From: DAOTTW01 sp034437615
GTDB taxonomy: Bacteria; Chloroflexota; Anaerolineae; Aggregatilineales; Phototrophicaceae
Direction: 5' to 3'
Length of the DNA stretch: 14,764 nucleotides
NCBI GenBank assembly: GCA_034437615.1
Contig: DAOTTW010000265.1
Location: forward strand, 1 to 14,764
Below, one piece after another: positions 1 through 7,042 of the stretch (position 1 is the first letter of the stretch; the number at the start of each line of letters is the position of its first letter). Both the position numbers and the translations under genes were made by a program. The notes below the pieces were generated by a model. The model was not told the origin of the DNA and did not search any database. It saw only the letters and a program-made list of their open reading frames with translations.

Positions 1-497
1 ATCGGGCGTTCGATCAAGCCCAATGAGCGCAGCAAGCCGTTAATCAGGCCAGATGGCTCCGCAAAGACGAATTCAAAGATCATGCCGACCGCGACAACGC
101 TCGTCACGGCAGGGATGTAGTAGATCGTGCGGAAGATGAAGACGCCGCGCAGGTTGCGATTGACCACAATCGCGAGGCTGATCGACAGCACGATCAGAAT
201 TGGCGTCACGATCAGGTAGATAAAGGCGTTGCGTAAGCCGCGCCAGAACAGCGGGTCCTCGATGAGCTTGGCGTAATTCTCAATACCGACCCACTCTGGT
301 GCGTTGAGCAGATCGTAGCTCGTAAAGCTCAAATAGATCGCCGCGACCAGCGGGATCGCCATGAAGACGATCAGGAAGAAAAACGCCGGAGCCAGAAAGC
401 CATACGCCAAAAATAGATTGCGGCGTGAGCGCTTGCGTTTGCCTTGCGTTATATCTTCGCTGACGGTTGAGTTGGGGATCGCAGGGGTTACAGCCAT
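1..497 (-). CDS. Sugar ABC transporter permease, MalF/UgpA type (partial, C-terminus off the window)
   Basis: I translated this from an ATG at 497-495; 165 codons are visible before the window ends. A short basic N-terminus (GKRKRSRRN) precedes a first membrane segment at about residues 30-58 that ends in the IPLVAAIYLSFTSYDL signature typical of MalF/UgpA permeases. Then come FVGIENY-like text (WVGIENYAKLIEDPLFW), a second membrane segment near 93-116, and the FRTIYYIPAVTSVVAVGMIFEFVF stretch. The EAA loop that contacts the ATPase lies beyond the edge. It would form half of the channel for a CUT1 sugar importer, paired with the binding protein encoded 95 bases upstream on the same strand; the second permease is probably outside the window. 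A TGAGG Shine-Dalgarno lies 7 bases before the ATG. Family assignment is secure, substrate is not. Confidence 0.9.
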   Translation of the reverse strand, partial: MAVTPAIPNSTVSEDITQGKRKRSRRNLFLAYGFLAPAFFFLIVFMAIPLVAAIYLSFTSYDLLNAPEWVGIENYAKLIEDPLFWRGLRNAFIYLIVTPILIVLSISLAIVVNRNLRGVFIFRTIYYIPAVTSVVAVGMIFEFVFAEPSGLINGLLRSLGLIERP

Positions 498-563
498 GAG
501 ACGGCCTCAGAGATAAACTTTTTGGTTTTGCTGCCTGTTGCGCTATCTGATGGGGGGCAGAGT

Positions 564-588
564 GGGCACGCCGACGGCGCGCCCCTAC
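564..588 (-). repeat. GTAG-type hairpin repeat between binding protein and permease genes
   Basis: Read on the minus strand this is GTAG followed by arm GGGCGCGCCG, a single T, and arm CGGCGTGCCC. Nine of ten positions are Watson-Crick pairs and the tenth is G-U in the minus-strand RNA. The layout (GTAG, 10-bp arm, one base, 10-bp arm) is the same as in the two elements at 14685-14710 and 14736-14761, although the stem bases differ. It begins a few bases past the binding-protein stop codon. It could stabilise that mRNA end or attenuate readthrough into the permease; there is no following T run, so it is not a canonical terminator. Confidence 0.7.
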
Positions 589-592
589 CTGT

Positions 593-1984
593 TTATTCGG
601 CGTTTGCGAGAATCTCGTTGATGCGGGTGGCCATGTCATCCAGCGCCTGCTGCGAGGACTTCACGCCCAGCAATGCAGCCTGGAACTCGCCCAGCACAAT
701 TTGCTCGACCTCCGCCAGATTCGGGAAATCCAGAATGCCCGTGTTTTCGGCTTCAGCGAAGTATTCACCAGCCAGCGGGCGCAGTTGGTCGGTCAGCGAT
801 GGGCCGCCCTCGGTGAAGAAGGGGTCCTCGTAGCTTTCCAGGTTGCTAGAGTAAATCGGCACCTCGCGGCTGAACGCCGTCTGCACGTCGGGGTTGGTCA
901 CGAAGGTCGCGAAGGCCAGCGCAGCATTCGGGAATTCGTTCTGCGCAGGTACGACCAGCGTTTGCACGCCGCCGATGCTGCGGATGTTGGCAGCGCCCGT
1001 AAACTGGTTATCCAGGAAGAGGCTGTCGAAAACCTCAGGGTTGTTTTCTTCCACCAAACGGAACAACTGCGGACCCGTCTGCAACAGCAGGATTTCGCCC
1101 TCGCTGAAGCGGTCAATCATCTCACGCACGTCATCCGTCAGGCTTTCACGCGGGATGCAGTCGTCATCGAGCAGCCGCTTGTATTCGTCCAGCACCGTCA
1201 CAGCGGCTTCGCTCTGGTTGAAAACGACCTCGGTGCGATCTTCGTTATAGATGTCTACGCCTTCACCGATGAGCGTATTCAGCACACCCAGGCCAGCCAG
1301 TTCACCCCAGGCCAACGAATAGGCATAGTACGCGCCGTCGCTCTGTTCGCGCACGTCACAGGCGAAGTCGTAGGCTTCGGACCAGGTTTCGGGGATGTCT
1401 TCGCCGCTGATGCCGAGATCGTCAGCGATCAGGCCGTTGACCGCCATCACATTCGAGAATGCCAGATACCAGGGGATGTGATACGTCGTGCCCTCAAACG
1501 TGACCTTCGTCCATGCGCCATCTACGTAATCATCACGCAGGTCAGGGTACGTTTCACCCAGCGCCTGATCCATATTCATCAAGACGCCAGCTTCGGCAAA
1601 TTCGGCAACCCAGCCATCGCTCATGTTGATCACATCAGCGGGTTCGCCGGCGGCAAAGCTGTTGCGGATGTTGTCACGCGCACCAGCGGCGGGTTGACCT
1701 TCGAGGATGACTTCGGTGCCCGGATAAGTGGCCTCGAAGTTCTCGATAATCTGCGTCAGATAATCTTCAAAATCCGGCGTCAATGCCCAGGGCCAAAAGC
1801 GGATCACAGCGCCCTCTTCGACGCCATCAATCACGGCCCATTCTTCAAACTGTTCGGGGCCAGCGTTCCAGAAGTCGCCATCCAGATCACGATTCGGGCG
1901 GTCCTCGCGCTCTTGCGCGGCGACGGCCCCAACCATCAGCGCCAGTGCAGCCAACAGCGCGACCAACAACGTTACACGTTTCAT
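593..1984 (-). CDS. Sugar ABC transporter substrate-binding protein, family 1 (CUT1)
   Basis: The protein has 463 residues, usual for extracellular binding proteins of family 1 (SBP_bac_1). An N-terminal basic-hydrophobic signal runs over residues 1-23 and ends in VGAVAAQE, an AXA-type signal peptidase I site; no lipobox cysteine is present. The mature part has the family pattern: IRFWPWALTPDFEDYLTQII near residues 61-80, EGQPAAG followed by ADVINMSDGWVAEFAEAGVL, then an IPWYLAFSNVMAVNGL hinge region near 170-185, and FVTNPDVQTAFS towards the C-terminus. It should capture a sugar outside the membrane and pass it to the adjacent MalF-type permease. The start is fixed by a consensus AGGAGG (1993-1998) 8 bases before the ATG. 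Its position next to gntR and nanE suggests an amino-sugar ligand, which is inference. Confidence 0.93.
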   Translation of the reverse strand: MKRVTLLVALLAALALMVGAVAAQEREDRPNRDLDGDFWNAGPEQFEEWAVIDGVEEGAVIRFWPWALTPDFEDYLTQIIENFEATYPGTEVILEGQPAAGARDNIRNSFAAGEPADVINMSDGWVAEFAEAGVLMNMDQALGETYPDLRDDYVDGAWTKVTFEGTTYHIPWYLAFSNVMAVNGLIADDLGISGEDIPETWSEAYDFACDVREQSDGAYYAYSLAWGELAGLGVLNTLIGEGVDIYNEDRTEVVFNQSEAAVTVLDEYKRLLDDDCIPRESLTDDVREMIDRFSEGEILLLQTGPQLFRLVEENNPEVFDSLFLDNQFTGAANIRSIGGVQTLVVPAQNEFPNAALAFATFVTNPDVQTAFSREVPIYSSNLESYEDPFFTEGGPSLTDQLRPLAGEYFAEAENTGILDFPNLAEVEQIVLGEFQAALLGVKSSQQALDDMATRINEILANAE

Positions 1985-2036
1985 AGAAAAAGCCTCCTAC
2001 TTACTTAAAAAGTGTCTTCATGTCTTATTATCGTTG

Positions 2037-2055
2037 GGGTGCAAATAATGCACCC
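2037..2055. promoter_or_regulatory. Perfect inverted repeat GGGTGCA-5-TGCACCC upstream of the sugar-binding protein gene
   Basis: Two perfect 7-bp arms surround AATAA. The element sits about 50 bases upstream of the binding-protein ATG. On the minus strand it is followed within a few bases by GATAAT, which resembles a -10 box, although no good -35 lies at the right distance. It may be an operator or an RNA hairpin in the gntR-SBP spacer; there is no T run, so a simple terminator is unlikely. Confidence 0.4.
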
Positions 2056-2063
2056 TATGGATA

Positions 2064-2078
2064 CGCCCACAAAGGGCG
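2064..2078 (-). other. Small hairpin just after the gntR stop codon
   Basis: CGCCC and GGGCG arms with a 5-base spacer begin 7 bases past the gntR TAG on the minus strand. The stem is short and lacks a U tract. It could be a weak pause or mRNA-end structure between the regulator and the binding-protein gene. Confidence 0.25.
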
Positions 2079-2085
2079 GCAATCC

Positions 2086-2856
2086 CTAATCCAGTATTGG
2101 CATCGCCGTATTCACGCGGAAGAAGTAACGGCACCGATCCCCTCGTACAATCGACTTCGAGAATTCAATCGGCACGCGGTCCTGTGAATAGGCCAGCACA
2201 CGCACCAGCATGGCAGGTGTACGCAGGTCAATGCCCAGGTGTTGCGCCTCGTATGCGCTGGCAAGCGTCGGCTCTAACGTGTGTTCGGCCTCGACCACCT
2301 TCATATCGTAATCCTGCGCCAGGATGTCATACAGGCTTTCGTTTTCGAGGTCGCGCTCAAGCAATTCAGGGAACAGCGCACTCGATAGATACGATGTCTC
2401 TAACATGAGTGGCACATCGTTAATCAGGCGCAAGCGCTTGATGATAATCACCTGCTGCTCTCGTGAGATGTTCAGGCGATGCGCGACGATTGGCTCTGGC
2501 AAGGTAATGGTACGATGCAGCAAGCGCGATGAAGGCCGTAAGCCCTCCTTGCGCATCCGCTCACTAAAGCCGACCACAGTCGGTTGTAGCGCTTGCATCG
2601 CTGGCTGATCGTTGACGAACGTACCAGACCCATGCCGCCTGCGCAGCAAGCCGCGCTGCACGAGCGCATCAATCGCCTGCCGCACGGTCATGCGGTTGAC
2701 GCTGTAATACTCGCCAAGCAAGCGCTCCGATGGCAACGCATCGCCAGAACGCAACAGATCATGGTCGATCAGTTGCACGATGTTATCTTGAATCTGGTGA
2801 TACAACGGCTTGCTCGAACCGCCATCCAGGTGAAAAAACTCTTTAGCCAGTGTCAT
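2086..2856 (-). CDS. GntR-family (HutC/UTRA) transcriptional regulator
   Basis: I start the protein at the ATG at 2856-2854, giving 256 residues (MTLAKEFFHLDGG...). The open frame extends upstream to a TTG at 2889, but the extra residues are atypical and would run towards the operator. Residues about 15-80 form the GntR winged helix (KPLYHQIQDNIVQLI, SGDALPSERLLGEYYSVNRMTVRQAIDALVQRGLL, RRRHGSGTFV). Residues about 95-245 match the UTRA effector domain, which in NagR/YvoA and DasR binds phosphorylated amino sugars. The gene lies directly after nanE and before the sugar-binding protein gene. With a dre-like site upstream, it is probably a GlcNAc-6-P- or related-phosphosugar-responsive repressor of this cluster. 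Effector identity is inferred. Confidence 0.92.
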   Translation of the reverse strand: MTLAKEFFHLDGGSSKPLYHQIQDNIVQLIDHDLLRSGDALPSERLLGEYYSVNRMTVRQAIDALVQRGLLRRRHGSGTFVNDQPAMQALQPTVVGFSERMRKEGLRPSSRLLHRTITLPEPIVAHRLNISREQQVIIIKRLRLINDVPLMLETSYLSSALFPELLERDLENESLYDILAQDYDMKVVEAEHTLEPTLASAYEAQHLGIDLRTPAMLVRVLAYSQDRVPIEFSKSIVRGDRCRYFFRVNTAMPILD

Positions 2857-2887
2857 CAGCAACGTAAAAACGATAAGTCTATAAGCC

Positions 2888-2907
2888 AAACTGGTTTATA
2901 CCAATTT
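2888..2907. promoter_or_regulatory. dre-like GntR operator (core TGGTTTATACCA, 2892-2903)
   Basis: The core matches the TGGT-N4-ACCA pattern of NagR/YvoA and DasR operators. Flanking AAA and TTT extend the symmetry, so 8 of 10 position pairs across 20 bp are complementary. It is 36 bases upstream of the chosen gntR ATG and just downstream of a candidate -10 on the same strand. That placement suits a repressor acting on gntR and the transporter genes behind it. The match is by eye to remembered consensus sequences. Confidence 0.65.
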
Positions 2908-2913
2908 GCAGCC

Positions 2914-2942
2914 AGTTTAGCGCATGGACGGCATTACGTCAA
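2914..2942 (-). promoter_or_regulatory. Candidate promoter for gntR and the sugar transporter genes
   Basis: On the minus strand, TTGACG (2942-2937) and TAAACT (2919-2914) are separated by exactly 17 bases. The predicted start near 2907 falls at the edge of the dre-like operator. The -35 overlaps the nanE stop codon, so gntR may also be read from the upstream operon. The -10 matches only 4 of 6 consensus positions. Confidence 0.4.
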
Positions 2943-3628
2943 ATGGAATTTTTCACGGCATCCGCAAAGGTGCGTGTGATGATCTGCGGACGTGTAATAG
3001 CAGACCCAACCACAACGGCTATCGCCCCATATTCCAGCGCCAAACGCGCCTCCTCCGGTGTGCGGATGCGACCCTCTGCGATAACAGGTACAGTAAGCTG
3101 CGAAGCCATCGCCTGAAGCAGCGCGTAATCCGGTCCAGCCAGTTGTGGGCTGTATGGCGTATAACCTGATAATGTCGGCGCGATCAGGTCAGCCCCCGCA
3201 GCAACCGCAGCGCGTGCTTCATCCAATGTGGAGACATCGGCCAATACGAGTTTGCTGGCCTCGTGCACTGCTGCGATCAGGTCAGCGAGCGCTTCTGCGT
3301 TAGGGCGCTGCCGTTGTGTTGCATCCAACGCGACCACAGATGCCCCTGCGCCGACCACAGCCCGCACATGCTGCGCAGTCGGCGTGATGAATACCTCGCT
3401 GTCGTCATAATCCTGCTTGTATAGGCCGATGATGGGCAGCGGCACAGCCTCGCGGATTGCTGCGATGTCTTCAGGACCATTGGCACGGATGCCAACCGCT
3501 CCGCCCTGTTGCGCCGCCAGCGCCATACGCGCCATAATATGCGGGCCATGTAGCGGTTCGTCGTGCAGCGCCTGGCATGATACGATCAGGCCACCACGTA
3601 CCTGTGTGATGAATTGGTCTAGCGTCAT
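2939..3628 (-). CDS. nanE: N-acetylmannosamine-6-phosphate 2-epimerase
   Basis: This 229-residue TIM-barrel protein has the full set of NanE signatures. These are GLIVSCQA (13-20), GLYKQDYDDSEVFITPT with the catalytic-type lysine at 71, VALDATQRQRP, LSGYTPYS, PVIAEGRIRTPEEA with the conserved glutamate near 185, and VVGSAITRPQIIT near the C-terminus. It interconverts ManNAc-6-P and GlcNAc-6-P in the cytoplasm, the step that channels sialic acid or ManNAc into amino-sugar catabolism. Its ATG overlaps the stop of the FAD oxidoreductase gene (ATGA, 3628-3625), so translation is probably coupled. The lyase NanA and the usual NagA/NagB enzymes are not in the window. Length and motifs are normal for the family. 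Confidence 0.96.
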   Translation of the reverse strand: MTLDQFITQVRGGLIVSCQALHDEPLHGPHIMARMALAAQQGGAVGIRANGPEDIAAIREAVPLPIIGLYKQDYDDSEVFITPTAQHVRAVVGAGASVVALDATQRQRPNAEALADLIAAVHEASKLVLADVSTLDEARAAVAAGADLIAPTLSGYTPYSPQLAGPDYALLQAMASQLTVPVIAEGRIRTPEEARLALEYGAIAVVVGSAITRPQIITRTFADAVKNSI

Positions 3629-5505
3629 TCCAAAGCCTTCTTCATGGCATCCCCGAATTTATCGCACACCGTCGCCCACGTCACATCCGGCGACATCCAG
3701 CCTTTGCGGATCATCAGCCGCCCACCATGCTCGTTAATGTCGTCTGCAATCGTGTTCAGGCGCGATAAATCTATACTATCACCCAACGGCTGGTCTAGTC
3801 CAATCTCAAGTTGATGATAACGCGGGCTATCGGGCACGATCAGATCACGCGCCAGCAGTAATTGCGTCGGCACAAAAAGCGCGTGGTCTAGCGGCATATC
3901 AAGCGCCCAAAAGATCGGGCAGCCGCGCCGCACAAGCTGATATTGCAGCCGCCACACCTGCCAGCGATCCGCGTAAACGTCTCGGGGCGTCATGTCGTTG
4001 TGGATGCAGAAGCGCGCCAGCATTGCGGCGGCCTCTCCGATGGCCCATTCAGTGGGATGCGTGCGGTAAGCGCCGTTGCTCAGGTGTGTCGTGCCGATAT
4101 TTTTGCAGGCCGCGATCAGGTTATCCGGCCCCTCTTGACCCGCAGATTTTGCTGGTATCAACGCACCCAGCGGCACCTGAAACGGTCTGGTCGGTGCGTA
4201 CATGCTGACCGACGGGTTGCCGACACAGGGGTGCAGGTCTAGCGCGTACCAGCCCAGCCCGACGCTATCCGTAAAATGCCGAGCGCGTGCGCCGGGGTTG
4301 TTTTCGGCGCTGACATCCGAGGCTGTGACGCGCTGCATGGGCACAATACGGCGCGACTCGCGGATGTAGGGCGCTTGGCTCAGGCCATCATCGGTGCCCA
4401 TCATATCGGGCCGTAGCTTAAGCTCAGGGTAGCCGCGTTTACCGGGGTCGTCATCACGCGGGCACTCGGTTTGCAGCCAGTACAAAAAGCCCAGCGATAA
4501 GCGCTTAGCCTCGTCAATCGCGGCGTCACGCGCTTCAGCAGATACGTCGATGATGCTTTTGCCGTGATAATCGTTGCTGACCCAGTTAATCAGGCTGATG
4601 TCGTTGCCGCCCAGCAGCGCGCCATCGTGGATGCGGCGATACGTCCAGAATGGCAAATTGCCCTGCTCGCTGCTCTCAAACATCTTGTAAATCACGGGCT
4701 GACCGTCGCGGCCAATTGGGGTCAGCGTGTAGGGCTGATGGTCGCGGAACCACTCATAGCCATCAGGTTTTGAAATCGTGTGATCTTCACCTGGGCAAAA
4801 CTCAACCGCAAACGGGAACGTAAAGCCCTGTATTTCACCTGGGCGGGCTGTATCGGGTGCGCCTGCTTCGCCCGTATCGCTGAATGCCTCGGCCCCGGTG
4901 ATGTAAGGCGTGTTTGTCAGCGGCAGCAGGTCGCCTAAGTCGGTGGCATCCAGATAATACGTAGCCTGAATGCTGATCTCGCCCTCGTCCGATTGCAGCG
5001 TGACGGATTGAATACGCCCGTCTTGCACATCCGCATGAATGGGCCATACACGAAACATTGTGTGGGGACGCGCAGAAGCGCGTTCGTCGGACAGCGAAAA
5101 CGGTGTCCCTGCGCTGTCTGGATTAGGTGGTGGTTGGGCGATTGGATCATAGCTATGCAAGGCCACACGCGGGTCAAAACACAGGCGGCTGACCCAGCCA
5201 TTGCCAGGATTCAGCGGCATATTCGGGCCGAGTACGCTCTGTGGCATAATCTCCGGCGCGTTGTATGCGTCCCGGTAATGCTTGCGGATGTCCGCACGAA
5301 AATGGGTATAGGCCAATGTGCCGCCGAACGCCTCGATGTGGTCGTGTTCATCCAGTGGCGCGACACCCTGGCTGCTGACCTGCCCACCAAGCCAGTCGCT
5401 TTGCTCTGCAATGATCGTTTCGTAATCCTGTTGGACCAGCGCCGCCGCGCTGCCGCCTAAGCCGCCGCCGATGATGGCGATTTGTGTGTTGTAGCTGGTC
5501 GTCAT
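3625..5505 (-). CDS. FAD-dependent oxidoreductase (PF12831 type), substrate unknown
   Basis: The protein has 626 residues. Residues 8-18 carry the dinucleotide-binding GGGLGG (G13-G18), followed by an acidic strand end (E34) and DWLGGQVSSQGVAPLDEHDHIE, a stretch typical of the FAD_oxidored family. Further family text is YLDATDLGDLLPL, ITGAEAFSDTGE, FPFAVEFCPGEDHTI, ESRRIVPMQRVTASDV and HLSNGAYRTHPTEWAIGEAAA. These enzymes are often found with carbohydrate genes but their reactions are mostly unknown; some are labelled xanthan-lyase-like without good reason. No signal peptide is visible, so it is probably cytoplasmic. It overlaps DUF4127 and nanE by 4 bases on either side, so the three are likely co-translated. 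Oddity: the first Rossmann helix (AAAL to IIAEQ) appears about two residues shorter than usual. Confidence 0.88.
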   Translation of the reverse strand: MTTSYNTQIAIIGGGLGGSAAALVQQDYETIIAEQSDWLGGQVSSQGVAPLDEHDHIEAFGGTLAYTHFRADIRKHYRDAYNAPEIMPQSVLGPNMPLNPGNGWVSRLCFDPRVALHSYDPIAQPPPNPDSAGTPFSLSDERASARPHTMFRVWPIHADVQDGRIQSVTLQSDEGEISIQATYYLDATDLGDLLPLTNTPYITGAEAFSDTGEAGAPDTARPGEIQGFTFPFAVEFCPGEDHTISKPDGYEWFRDHQPYTLTPIGRDGQPVIYKMFESSEQGNLPFWTYRRIHDGALLGGNDISLINWVSNDYHGKSIIDVSAEARDAAIDEAKRLSLGFLYWLQTECPRDDDPGKRGYPELKLRPDMMGTDDGLSQAPYIRESRRIVPMQRVTASDVSAENNPGARARHFTDSVGLGWYALDLHPCVGNPSVSMYAPTRPFQVPLGALIPAKSAGQEGPDNLIAACKNIGTTHLSNGAYRTHPTEWAIGEAAAMLARFCIHNDMTPRDVYADRWQVWRLQYQLVRRGCPIFWALDMPLDHALFVPTQLLLARDLIVPDSPRYHQLEIGLDQPLGDSIDLSRLNTIADDINEHGGRLMIRKGWMSPDVTWATVCDKFGDAMKKALE

Positions 5506-7031
5506 ACGCGCTCCAAATCGAAATCCACCTCAAAGGTGCGTTGCCAGGGCAAAGCCACGTTGGTCACGCGCCAGCGTTCGCCCATCGTGAACAGGTCTAG
5601 CGCGGCGTTCAGGTCTGCTTCGATTTTCGCGACGACTTGCTGCATGTTCTCAGGGGTCACTTCGTGCTGACCTATCCGATCAGCGAGCCAATTACGAATG
5701 ATCGCACGTTCGTTGTGCTGATACAGATAATCCTCTACGAAGCGATGCAGCAAAAAGCGCCGCTGCGCCTCGTGCTGGGCCTCCGTCGTCGCTAGCGCAG
5801 ATGCAACCCCCTGCGCCAGGGCCACGCCGATGCTGTTGCCTGCTGTGTTCCATGCGCCATAAGCCGCCAGACGCTCAAAATTTGGCGTGCTGATGATGTC
5901 CGTCATCAAATCGGGGTCGCTACCGTTGGGGTAGGCCACATCACACAAGATAACGCGCTTGCAATCGCGCAGCCATGCTAACATCTGATCGACAAAGCGC
6001 TCCAGATAGCGTACCCGCCGTTCAAGGTGCGCCAGCGCATAGGGGTGTTCCAGGGTGTATTCTTGCTGTATGCCTGACGGTGGATTCACCGCGACGACAA
6101 AATCTGCCGCGTCGATGTCGCTGTCGTCGTCTTGGCGTGCTAGCTCGATGCCACCCAACGCCTGAATTTGCCGCGACACGGTGACGTGTATCGGGCTGTC
6201 TTCATAGGGCGCGACACGCTCTTGATCGGCATCTATCGCGTAGCGCACAGCAAATGTCGGTGCATCCTGACCACGCAGCGCCGCCCGCATCATCAGCACA
6301 CAGCCGACTTCATCCGCGCCGGGATACATCAGCAAGCGTGAGCCGTCAATGTCGGCGTGAAAGCGGCTGGCCCACGTCTGTAACCACGCTTTCTCCTGTG
6401 AGCCGTAGCCATAAACGCTGGTATCATCCGAGCAGATCACGCTGAAATCCAGCGCGCCCGCCGCGACAGACCCAACCAGCGCCAGGTTCAGCGTGTGATT
6501 GCGCAGACGCCGCTGTGTAAAATCGCGAATATGCTCGGCGGGGATTTCGTCACGTAGCCGCCGCAAATCAGCGGCCACGTTTTCGCCTGCCGTGTGCCTG
6601 TGCATCAGTTGCGAGTAGCGATGCAAGCGCTTGCCGTAGGTCGCCCAGTATTCAGGCTCCTCGATGGCGTCGTTGGCGTTCGGGATGCGCGTAATGGCGT
6701 TAAAGGCGCTGACATACAGGCCGGGGTACTTCTGCTTGAGGTCTTCAAGGGCGTGCAAGGCGATCAGGGTGTTGTTGCGCCGCATGTTGCTGATGCGTGA
6801 CGGAATCAGGCCACCATACGCCAGCATGTCAAGTGACGCCACCACGCCATCGGAATCACGGGCCTCGTCGTACAGCCAATCAATCAGCGCGTTGGTGTCG
6901 GCTGGATTGCGCTGGTTGGGCAGCAGGCTCAGTGGTGGGAGGCTGACTTCTAAGCCGGCGATGTCACCGATCATACGCGGATAGCGCGTGTTGACCGGGC
7001 GCTCATCCAGCGGTAACAGGACGATCTTCAT
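5502..7031 (-). CDS. DUF4127 family protein (function unknown)
   Basis: The 509-residue protein matches what I know of DUF4127. It opens with MKIVLLPLDERPVN, has SLDMLAYGGLIPSR at 66-79, SDDTSVYGYGSQE at 201-213, YPGADEVG at 236-243, ILCDVAYPNGSDPDL near 361-375 and AWNTAGNSIG near 393-402. The many conserved Asp, Glu, Arg and Asn residues in glycine-rich loops look like an active site, but no reaction is established to my knowledge. No signal peptide or membrane segment is seen. It follows the ROK kinase by 11 bases, with its AGGA Shine-Dalgarno overlapping the kinase TAG, and overlaps the FAD oxidoreductase by ATGA. This placement suggests a step in the same sugar pathway. Family call is firm, function is not. 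Confidence 0.88.
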   Translation of the reverse strand: MKIVLLPLDERPVNTRYPRMIGDIAGLEVSLPPLSLLPNQRNPADTNALIDWLYDEARDSDGVVASLDMLAYGGLIPSRISNMRRNNTLIALHALEDLKQKYPGLYVSAFNAITRIPNANDAIEEPEYWATYGKRLHRYSQLMHRHTAGENVAADLRRLRDEIPAEHIRDFTQRRLRNHTLNLALVGSVAAGALDFSVICSDDTSVYGYGSQEKAWLQTWASRFHADIDGSRLLMYPGADEVGCVLMMRAALRGQDAPTFAVRYAIDADQERVAPYEDSPIHVTVSRQIQALGGIELARQDDDSDIDAADFVVAVNPPSGIQQEYTLEHPYALAHLERRVRYLERFVDQMLAWLRDCKRVILCDVAYPNGSDPDLMTDIISTPNFERLAAYGAWNTAGNSIGVALAQGVASALATTEAQHEAQRRFLLHRFVEDYLYQHNERAIIRNWLADRIGQHEVTPENMQQVVAKIEADLNAALDLFTMGERWRVTNVALPWQRTFEVDFDLERV

Positions 7032-7042
7032 AGGTATTTGTC

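Noticed and set aside
701..2008. A 435-residue open frame on the plus strand opposite the sugar-binding protein gene
   Set aside because: It mirrors the codon pattern of the well-supported minus-strand gene, has no recognisable domain, and its translation is rich in His, Arg and Val as antisense frames usually are.
2857..2889. Extending GntR upstream to a TTG codon at 2889
   Set aside because: The added residues are atypical for GntR proteins, TTG is a poor start, and the extension would run up to the operator; ATG 2856 gives a normal N-terminus.
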